NCBI GenBank assembly: GCA_005880165.1
Contig: VBJP01000079.1
Span: 502-21,833 of the forward strand
Length of the DNA: 21,332 nucleotides
Direction of reading: 5' to 3'
Source: Chloroflexota bacterium
Lineage (GTDB): Bacteria > Chloroflexota > Limnocylindria > QHBO01
Shown one piece after another: positions 1 to 6,105 of this stretch. The position numbers and the translations under genes were made by a program. How positions within the stretch are numbered: position 1 is the stretch's first letter; each line of letters starts with the position of its first letter. The notes beneath the pieces are model-generated. The model made no database searches. It was not told where the DNA came from and worked only from the letters and a program-made list of their open reading frames with translations.

Positions 1-2
1 AT

Positions 3-101
3 TTCTTCTGGATGCAGGACCCGTCGAACGAGAGAGCCGTCGAGCCGCTGGACCGCTCCGACTTCAGCGCGTTGATCGCCGCGATCCGCTTACCCGACTG
101 A
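3..101 (+). CDS. 3' end of an unknown gene (partial)
   Basis: An open frame enters from the left edge and stops with TGA at 99-101, giving 32 C-terminal residues. It begins FFWMQDPSNERAV and ends with an amphipathic stretch, DFSALIAAIRLPD. The frame is open throughout the visible part and the gene converges on the glycosylase gene, overlapping it by 12 bases. The fragment is too short for a family call. The FFWMQDP string resembles part of the Pru/PH-like domain of the proteasome subunit Rpn13, and the helical tail resembles the end of bacterial PH-like domains. Neither resemblance is strong enough to name it. Confidence 0.45.
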   Translation, partial: FFWMQDPSNERAVEPLDRSDFSALIAAIRLPD

Positions 102-770
102 GCTGATCGGCGGGACCTTTGCCGCTGCCGGGTCGCGTAGGGTCGGTGCCCGCAAAGAGCTGTAGAGGTAGGCGGTAGCCAGCGACCGATGGGGTCGCCA
201 CGCCTCACCCAGACGGCGCACCTCCCCTTCGCTTGGCATGGCGTCCAGCCCGTAGAGCTCCTGGACAGCGCGCCGGATGCCGAGGTCCCCGGCCGGCAAG
301 ACGTCGGGTCGGCCCAGCTGCCCGAGCAGGAACATGTCTGCGGTCCACGACCCGATTCCGCGAACCGCCGTCAGCTGCGCGTGCGCTTCGTCATCGGTCA
401 GCGTCTCGAGCTTGTCGAGCTGCAGGCGACCGTCCAGCGCCCGGGCCGCGAGGTCGCGCAGCGACGCTGCCTTGTTCGCCGAGAGGCCTATTGCGCGGAG
501 CTCCGCGTCGGAGGCGCCCGCGATAGCAGAGGCGGCGTCGCGTTGGCCGATGAACCTCTGCAATCGTCCGAAGATGGCCGCGGAGGCCCGCGTCGCGATC
601 TGCTGGCCGACGATCGCTCGCGCCAGCGATCCGAAATTGTCGAGAGACGACCGAGCGCGCCAGCTCGCCAGGTCGACCGGCTCCAGGCGGTCGATTAATC
701 GAGCCAGCGCTGGATCGCCAGCGCGGAGCGACTCGATGGCGGTCTTGTCGGGCAACTGACGGTCGTTCAC
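90..770 (-). CDS. AlkA-like DNA-3-methyladenine glycosylase (HhH-GPD family)
   Basis: 226 residues, predicted to excise alkylated purines such as 3-methyladenine at the start of base excision repair. The helix-hairpin-helix is at about residues 133-149 (LTAVRGIGSWTADMFLL), followed by the GPD segment with the expected catalytic aspartate at about D162 (LPAGDLGIRRAV). The IVGQQI segment near 53-58 is also typical of the family. The length fits short bacterial AlkA-type enzymes without the extra N-terminal domain of E. coli AlkA. No cysteine cluster is seen, so an EndoIII/MutY-type Fe-S enzyme is unlikely. The start is GTG, whose GTGA overlaps the stop of the upstream TPR-coding frame by 4 bases, implying translational coupling. 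Substrate range cannot be read from sequence. Confidence 0.88.
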   Translation of the reverse strand: MNDRQLPDKTAIESLRAGDPALARLIDRLEPVDLASWRARSSLDNFGSLARAIVGQQIATRASAAIFGRLQRFIGQRDAASAIAGASDAELRAIGLSANKAASLRDLAARALDGRLQLDKLETLTDDEAHAQLTAVRGIGSWTADMFLLGQLGRPDVLPAGDLGIRRAVQELYGLDAMPSEGEVRRLGEAWRPHRSLATAYLYSSLRAPTLRDPAAAKVPPISSVG

Positions 771-1636
771 GGTGACGGAACGCTTGTCGGAATCGGGGTC
801 GACAGAGCCTCCTCGATGGCGGCCTCGGTGTCCATGCTCTGCCCGGCGGCGATCTCGGCCTCGAATATGTTCGGGGCGAGCCGCTCCCGTCCAACAATCA
901 ATGGCTCAACCGCGCCGCCGATGCGCGGAGGAACCCCGCCTCCGAGCTCCTCCTTTATGCGCGCGGCCGTCGCGGCAAGGCGGACCGCGCGCCTGTCATC
1001 ACCAGCCCATAGCGCGACCTCGCCGAAATACTCCAGGGCGATGGCGATCCCGACCCGCAGGTCGAGGGCGCGTGACGTCTCGATCACGGATCGGTAGTCG
1101 GCGATGCCTTGCTCGAGCTCACCGATCAGGAGCTTCAACCTGCCCAGGAAGAGGCCTGAGAACATCGCGAAATACCAGTCGTTTGCTGCGCGCGCGAATT
1201 CGATGGAGCGCTCCAGTGACGTTCGAGCTTCGGGTAGCCGGCCGAGCGCGGCCTGAGCAGTCGCGGTGGCGAGGAGCGCTTGCCCTTGCAATCGGGCATC
1301 TCCGATTTCACTCGCCAGGGCCAGGTACTCGGCGAGCATTCCGAGCGCAGCGCTGGGATCCACTTCGATCATCGAGAAGCCCTTGATGCCCAATGCCAGT
1401 GCGAGGCCGGCACGATCTCCCAATGTCCGGAACGCCCTGACGCTCAATTCACCCATCGTCCGACCCGTTGCGTAGTCGCCGAGCCAGGTTGCGTTGAACC
1501 CGGCGCTGGCAGCTGCCGCTGCCACCTCTGCTCCCTCGTCGGGGAGCGCGCGGTTCACTAGATCGACGAGGAGATGCTGCCCCTCCACGCTGTGATTCCG
1601 CTGGAGCCAGAACGGGCCAAGTGCCGCGGCGATCAC
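767..1636 (-). CDS. TPR-rich C-terminal part of a split cyclase/STAND-ATPase regulator
   Basis: This frame gives 289 residues of helical, TPR-like repeats, rich in Ala/Leu pairs such as GQALLATATAQAALGRLPEA. They match the C-terminal sensor region of cyclase-AAA-TPR regulators (COG3903-type). Its end, with AARIKEELGG and later EAAIEEAL, is also typical of that family. Homologous coding continues upstream without a stop to position 1840 (HEQLDASGEAAEIT, then ARHGAFFRSLAQQARPHL), so the part starting at 1636 is the remainder of one ancestral gene. The GTG at 1634-1636 overlaps the TGA of the upstream frame (GTGA), so reinitiation could still make this piece. By itself it has no ATPase and may be non-functional. 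The downstream glycosylase overlaps it by 4 bases. Confidence 0.75.
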   Translation of the reverse strand: MIAAALGPFWLQRNHSVEGQHLLVDLVNRALPDEGAEVAAAAASAGFNATWLGDYATGRTMGELSVRAFRTLGDRAGLALALGIKGFSMIEVDPSAALGMLAEYLALASEIGDARLQGQALLATATAQAALGRLPEARTSLERSIEFARAANDWYFAMFSGLFLGRLKLLIGELEQGIADYRSVIETSRALDLRVGIAIALEYFGEVALWAGDDRRAVRLAATAARIKEELGGGVPPRIGGAVEPLIVGRERLAPNIFEAEIAAGQSMDTEAAIEEALSTPIPTSVPSP

Positions 1637-3354
1637 GAGCGCGGTCTTGATGTCGCCGCTCGCATCGGCTCGATGGATCGCAGCGCGGAAGTTGTCAAGA
1701 TCTGCCTCGATGCGATCGAACCACGCTCCGGCGTCCGGGCTATCCAGGTGAGGACGGGCTTGCTGGGCAAGGCTGCGGAAGAACGCGCCGTGTCGAGCGG
1801 TGATCTCCGCCGCCTCGCCACTCGCGTCGAGCTGTTCGTGGCGAGCATGTCGAGGCGCGGCTCGGTCGAGATTGACAGAGCCTGAACCAGGCTCTGCTCG
1901 GTCAATCGTTCGAGCGTCGCCTCGACCGGGCCGGAGGGCGGCCCGCTGGCCACCGCTTCGGCCGCCTCGTATGTCCAGCCACCCACAAATGTCGCCAAGC
2001 GCCGAAACACGGCTCGCTCAGGCCCGTCGAGCAGATCGTGGCTCCACCCGATCGCGACCCGCAGGCTCTGTTGGCGCTCAGGCGCCGTCGTCGGACCGCC
2101 GGCGACTGTATCGAGCCGATGGACGAGCCGATCCCGAATGGCGCTGACCGGTAGCAGACGGGCTTGGGCAGCCGCCAGCTCGATCGCCAGAGGTAAGCCA
2201 TCCAGCCGTCGCGCGATCTCGGCCACGACGGGGAGGTCGTCGGAAGATGGCGCGAACTGGGCCCGGACGAGCCGGGCTCGATCGACAAAGAGCGCGATCG
2301 CGTCGGAGGCGAGGAGGGTCGGCGCGTCGGCGCCTGCGGGCGGAACCTGGAAGGGCGGCACCATGAACTCCTGTTCGCCCGCGACGTGCAGCGGAGCCCG
2401 GCTGGTGGACAGCACGCGGAGGCGGGGCGCCGCCGATAACAATCCTTCCACGTCGTCTCCAACACCCTTGATCTGCTCGAGATTGTCGAGCAGGAGCAGG
2501 ACCTCGCGTTCCTCGAGCCAGTCGAGCACAACCTGTGCGATCGAACTATTTCGGTCCTCCGGCAACCCAATGGCCGATGCAATGGAGGCTGTCATCTTTG
2601 CCCGGTCGGTGGTCGCTGCGAGCGAGACGAAGAAGGCCCCGTCAGCGAATCGGTCGGCGACCTGCGCGGCGGTTCGGATGGCGAGCCTGGTCTTGCCCGA
2701 GCCACCCGGGCCCGTGAGGGTGACCAGCCGACGGCGACCCAACAGGTCGTCGAGGGCCGCCAGCTCCTCGCTGCGCCCAAAGAATGCCGTGGCCTCCGGC
2801 GGGAGGTGTGCCCGCCGCACGTCGAGGGCACGCAATGGCGGAAAGGCCGAAGGCAAGCCGCTCAGCTCGAGCTGGTGGAGCCGCTCCGGTTCCGCGATGT
2901 CCTTCAGGCGGTACGCGCCGAGGGCATGAAGACGAACGCCACGTGGAAGAAGATCTGCCACCTGGGCGCGAGTCGTGTCCGAGAGGAGCACCTGTCCCCC
3001 GTGAGCTGCCGCCATGATGCGAGCGGCGCGCGCGATCTCAGGATATTCGTCCGACTCTGGGGCAGCGGTGTGGACGCCCATGCGAACGCGAATGGGGTCG
3101 CCTGCCCACGTGACGGCGCTCAGCGCGCGTTGACCCGCCGCAGCCGCGGCAACGGCGCTCGCTGCGCTCGGGAATCGCGCGAAAAAGGAATCTCCCTCGA
3201 TAGAGTCGACCGTTCCCTGGTTTGCCTCGATCGCCACACGGAGGACCTGGTGGTGCTCAGCGAGTTGCCCTTGGAATCTCTTGCCAAGTGTGGTCGCCAA
3301 CCGCGTGCTGCCCTCGATGTCCGTGAACAGCAGCGTCGTTGATGGGCCTGGCAC
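1633..3354 (-). CDS. Class III nucleotide-cyclase domain + STAND (NB-ARC-like) ATPase regulator, frameshifted 3' end
   Basis: From the GTG start, residues about 6-163 form a class III cyclase homology domain (LLFTDIEGSTRL, with metal-site aspartates at about D12 and D55). An AAA/NB-ARC ATPase follows: Walker A GPGGSGKT at about 215-222, Walker B VLLLLDN at about 285-291, and GLPL at about 386-389. After about residue 504 (RLDML) the frame turns into Arg/Ser-rich nonsense and stops at 1633, while the TPR continuation lies in another frame (see 767-1636). GTG at 3354 is preferred: GGAG lies 6 bases upstream and the protein then begins just before FTDIEGST as in relatives. An ATG at 3486 would add 44 low-complexity residues and overlap the upstream gene by 56 bases. 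The usual transition-state Asn position is Ala (about A108) although Arg112 remains, so cyclase activity is doubtful. Such proteins are thought to be signal-responsive regulators. Confidence 0.8.
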   Translation of the reverse strand: MPGPSTTLLFTDIEGSTRLATTLGKRFQGQLAEHHQVLRVAIEANQGTVDSIEGDSFFARFPSAASAVAAAAAGQRALSAVTWAGDPIRVRMGVHTAAPESDEYPEIARAARIMAAAHGGQVLLSDTTRAQVADLLPRGVRLHALGAYRLKDIAEPERLHQLELSGLPSAFPPLRALDVRRAHLPPEATAFFGRSEELAALDDLLGRRRLVTLTGPGGSGKTRLAIRTAAQVADRFADGAFFVSLAATTDRAKMTASIASAIGLPEDRNSSIAQVVLDWLEEREVLLLLDNLEQIKGVGDDVEGLLSAAPRLRVLSTSRAPLHVAGEQEFMVPPFQVPPAGADAPTLLASDAIALFVDRARLVRAQFAPSSDDLPVVAEIARRLDGLPLAIELAAAQARLLPVSAIRDRLVHRLDTVAGGPTTAPERQQSLRVAIGWSHDLLDGPERAVFRRLATFVGGWTYEAAEAVASGPPSGPVEATLERLTEQSLVQALSISTEPRLDMLATNSSTRVARRRRSPLDTARSSAALPSKPVLTWIARTPERGSIASRQILTTSALRSIEPMRAATSRPRS

Positions 3355-3430
3355 ATCGATCTCCGGTGTCGTTGACGATTGCCTTCGAGGCGGAAAGGGT
3401 CCGCGAACTCCAAAGAACGCCGGTCCTGGC

Positions 3431-3628
3431 TCAGCGTCGCCGCTGATCGTTGAGGAAGTCGATCGTGAGGGCGTTGGCGTGGCCATGCCCCATGCCCTGC
3501 CCGCCCTTGAGCTCCTTCCACGTGGTGAGCCCGGTGCCGCGCATCATGACCTTCCACTCGGCGATCGAACGGCTGTATTTCGTCTCGATGGAGGGGAAAT
3601 AGGCGGCGGGTCCGCGCACCTTCGTCAT
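3431..3628 (-). CDS. DUF4287-like small protein
   Basis: 65 residues. The core AAYFPSIETKYSRSIAEWK, followed by GMGHGHANAL, matches the pattern of DUF4287 proteins: an N-terminal short helix with a Y..IE.KY motif and a C-terminal G.GHGHA.A motif. Their function is unknown. The start ATG overlaps the stop of the LigD polymerase gene (ATGA, 3625-3628), so the two are very probably co-translated. The linker between the two motifs (TGLTTWKELKGGQ) is shorter than the W-L-K helix I remember for the family. An upstream in-frame ATG at 3736 would lie entirely within the polymerase gene and was rejected. Any role in DNA repair is inferred only from the neighbour. Confidence 0.65.
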   Translation of the reverse strand: MTKVRGPAAYFPSIETKYSRSIAEWKVMMRGTGLTTWKELKGGQGMGHGHANALTIDFLNDQRRR

Positions 3629-5025
3629 CGCCGTTCCTCGCGGAATGCCTGCCACGGATCGTAGTCGGGATCCGGCGGCTCCTGTGGAGGGCGGTCCGCC
3701 TCCGGAACGTGGCGCAGATTCACGCGCACGCGCCACCAGAGCGTGAAGCGGCCCCGCATGCCGTCAACGAGAACGTCGTCCTCAGCGAGATGCGGCGCCG
3801 CGTCGGGGTGGCGCGCGCGCCATCGGTCCAGTCCCGCGAGCGCATCCTCTTTGGATGCTGCCTGCGAGATCACAAGCAGCGGATGAGCTGAGCGGCGCCG
3901 CCCGGTTGGGCTGACGGTTCCGTCCTGGCGACGCAGGGAAGCGGAAGGCCTCGCTGGCGGCACCGAGCCTGCCCGTCCACGCGGCGCGGACGGATTGCTG
4001 GGCCGCGCGTACTCCTCCGACGGGCGTCGCTGCCTCGATGGCTGGACCCGGGGCGGCTCGCCTTCCGCCTTCGGATACTGCGGCGGCCACGGCGCGTCGC
4101 CCTGTCCTTCCCGTTCCTGCCGCTCCGACAGCTCGAGCAGATCGTCCAATGAGCCGGTTGCTTCGTCGATGCCGGCCCCCACATCCCCCAGCTTCGCAAA
4201 GCGCCCCGGGACCGTGCGGACGGTGAAGTCGGCGAGCTCCGCGTCCGGCACCTCCTCCCAGGTGAGCGGCGCGCTCACCCGCGCATCCGGAACCGGCCGC
4301 ACGGAGTAGGCGCTCGCCACGGTGCGGTCCTTGGCGTTCTGGTTGTAGTCGATGAAGACCCCGTGCCGCTCCTCCTTCCACCACTTGCTGGTGGCGATCT
4401 GCGGCGCGCGGCGCTCCACCTCGCGCGCCAGCGCCAGGGCGGCGCGCCGCACCTCAACGTACCCCCAGCGCCGCTCGATGCGCGCGTACACATGGATGCC
4501 GCGCGAGCCCGAGGTCTTGGGCCAGCCGGTGAGGCCGTGATCGGCGAGGACGTCTCGCGTCACCATCGCAACCCTCCGCACGTCCGCCCAGGGGACGCCC
4601 GGCCCGGGATCGAGATCGACGCGCAGCTCGTCTGGGTGCTCGGTGTCGTCTCCGCGGATGGGATGCGGGTTGAGGTCGATGCATCCGAGGTTGACGACCC
4701 ACACCAGCGCGGCCGCGTTCGAGACCACGACCTCGTCGGCGGTACGTCCCGACGGAAAGGAGAGCTCCACCGTCCGCACGTACTCCGGCACGGAAGCGGG
4801 GGCGCGCTTCTGGAAGAAGGCCTCGCCGGTCGCGCCGTTCACGAACCGTTTCAAGGCCATCGGCCGGTCCATCACGCCGCCTAGCGCGCCATCGGCCACG
4901 GCCAGGTAGTAGTCGACCAGCTCGCCCTTGGTGAAGCCGATCTCGGGGAAGAAGACCTTGTCGGGGTTCGAGACGCTCACCTGGTGGCCGGCGACCTCGA
5001 TGGCCAGCGACTTGCTACCGGGCAT
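3625..5025 (-). CDS. ligD: LigD-type DNA primase-polymerase domain protein (stand-alone)
   Basis: 466 residues. Residues about 10-285 are an archaeo-eukaryotic-primase-type polymerase domain as in bacterial LigD, which fills gaps and adds nucleotides during non-homologous end joining. Visible landmarks are VSNPDKVFFPE (17-27), the metal-binding pair in RVDLDPGPG (about D137 and D139), TSGSRGIHVYARI (171-183, with H178) and HGVFIDYNQN with the third acidic residue at about D226. A Pro/Arg-rich linker (about 315-380) leads to a further module at about 382-440 (HPLLVISQAAS, then RFTLWWRVRVNL) that I do not recognise. The ATP-dependent ligase and phosphoesterase domains are absent, and Ku is not in the window. 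The start at 5025 is chosen because the family begins here; an upstream ATG at 5283 would lie inside the divergent YihY gene. Confidence 0.9.
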   Translation of the reverse strand: MPGSKSLAIEVAGHQVSVSNPDKVFFPEIGFTKGELVDYYLAVADGALGGVMDRPMALKRFVNGATGEAFFQKRAPASVPEYVRTVELSFPSGRTADEVVVSNAAALVWVVNLGCIDLNPHPIRGDDTEHPDELRVDLDPGPGVPWADVRRVAMVTRDVLADHGLTGWPKTSGSRGIHVYARIERRWGYVEVRRAALALAREVERRAPQIATSKWWKEERHGVFIDYNQNAKDRTVASAYSVRPVPDARVSAPLTWEEVPDAELADFTVRTVPGRFAKLGDVGAGIDEATGSLDDLLELSERQEREGQGDAPWPPQYPKAEGEPPRVQPSRQRRPSEEYARPSNPSAPRGRAGSVPPARPSASLRRQDGTVSPTGRRRSAHPLLVISQAASKEDALAGLDRWRARHPDAAPHLAEDDVLVDGMRGRFTLWWRVRVNLRHVPEADRPPQEPPDPDYDPWQAFREERR

Positions 5026-5031
5026 GGCGAC

Positions 5032-5037
5032 AGGGTA
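5032..5037 (-). promoter_or_regulatory. Putative -10 hexamer of a leaderless promoter for the LigD polymerase gene
   Basis: On the minus strand TACCCT is followed by exactly six bases (GTCGCC) and the ATG. This is the spacing expected if transcription starts at the A of the start codon. No Shine-Dalgarno sequence is visible. No convincing -35 is seen. Assignment rests on spacing and the TANNNT form only. Confidence 0.4.
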
Positions 5038-5049
5038 GCCGAGGAGCGA

Positions 5050-5055
5050 TAGCCT
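5050..5055 (+). promoter_or_regulatory. Putative -10 hexamer of a leaderless promoter for the YihY gene
   Basis: TAGCCT is followed by six bases (CACGCC) and the ATG at 5062. This mirrors the arrangement on the opposite strand within the same 36-base divergent gap. A GAGGAG further upstream (5041-5046) is 15 bases from the ATG, too far for normal ribosome binding. No clear -35 is seen. Confidence 0.4.
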
Positions 5056-5061
5056 CACGCC

Positions 5062-5994
5062 ATGCGCCGGCGACTCCGCGACTGGGCGGACGCTTTCGAG
5101 CTCTGGCTCGATGAGCACCGCTCGACGCGCGTCGCGCGCGGCGCGGTCGTCGGGTTCATCGCCCACGATGTCCTGCAGTACGCCGGCGCGATGGCCTACT
5201 TCGCCGTCCTGTCGATGGTCAACCTCTTCATCCTTGGCGTCGTCGCGCTGACCTTCGTGGTCGGGGCCGGCACCGCCCGCCAATTCGTCATCGACCGGGT
5301 CGTGCAGACGCTGCCGCTGGCGGGATCAGACGTTGCCCGCCTGATCGACCGTGCAATCGAGGCTCGGGGCAGCGTGACGATCATCGGCCTCGTCCTGCTC
5401 GTCTGGAGCGCGCTGGGCGTCTTTGGCGCGCTGGCCGGAGGGATCAGCCGCGTCTTCACCGGGACGCCGCGCCGTCCCTTCTGGAAGGAGCGCCTCATTG
5501 GCCTGGCGCTGCTCGGCGCGACCGGGGTCGTGGCGATCGCCTCGGTCGCCCTCGGGTTCGTGACCCAGCTGGTGGAGGACGCCCTCTCCGCGCGCGTCAC
5601 GCTTCCGGGAGTCGGCCCGCTCTTCGCGACGCTCGGCGTGCTCGTCTCGGCCGCGCTGATCTTTTTCTCGTTCCTGATCGTCTACCGCGTGGTGCCCACC
5701 CGGCCGCTCCCCATGCGCCACGCCATTCCCGGTGCGCTCGTCGCGACCGTGCTGTGGACGGTCCTGCGCATCGGCTTCGTCTTCTACGCCACTCGCGTGG
5801 CCAAGTACGACACCGTCTTTGGACCGATAGGGACGGCGATCAGCCTGCTCGTCTTCCTCTACTTCTCGAGCGTGGTCCTTCTGCTCGGTGCGGAGGTCTC
5901 GCGAGCCAGCGCCCAGGAGATCGATCCGGACCGGCGACCCGCCGAAGAGCCCGCCCTGGAACCCCTCGACGTGCCGAGCGAAACGCCGGGGTAG
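5062..5994 (+). CDS. YihY/BrkB family integral membrane protein
   Basis: 310 residues with about six hydrophobic helices and the family's signature region near the first one: QYAGAMAYFAVLSMVNLFI at about 39-57. Other typical features are the central WSALGVFGALAGGISRVF segment (about 115-132), the basic RRPFWKERL loop before the third helix, and the last helix pair with FGPIGTAISLLVFLYFSSVVLLLGAE. The tail is acidic and Pro-rich. The molecular role of the family is not settled; the old ribonuclease BN name is an error carried in databases, and BrkB refers to serum resistance in Bordetella. The gene is divergent from the LigD polymerase gene with only 36 bases between the starts. The M23 peptidase gene follows in the same direction after about 110 bases. 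Confidence 0.9.
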   Translation: MRRRLRDWADAFELWLDEHRSTRVARGAVVGFIAHDVLQYAGAMAYFAVLSMVNLFILGVVALTFVVGAGTARQFVIDRVVQTLPLAGSDVARLIDRAIEARGSVTIIGLVLLVWSALGVFGALAGGISRVFTGTPRRPFWKERLIGLALLGATGVVAIASVALGFVTQLVEDALSARVTLPGVGPLFATLGVLVSAALIFFSFLIVYRVVPTRPLPMRHAIPGALVATVLWTVLRIGFVFYATRVAKYDTVFGPIGTAISLLVFLYFSSVVLLLGAEVSRASAQEIDPDRRPAEEPALEPLDVPSETPG

Positions 5995-6105
5995 TACGGT
6001 GTAGTACATTCGTTGCCGTCACGCGGCGCCCCACCCGGGGTACCATCCGCCGCGGCAATCGCAACGGGGCACAGGGGCATTGCATTTCGCTGGGGTTTGC
6101 GCCGC

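Noticed and set aside
5026..5283. N-terminal extension of the LigD polymerase to ATG 5283
   Set aside because: It lies inside the YihY gene on the other strand, has antisense-like Asp/Arg/His composition, and the family start is at 5025.
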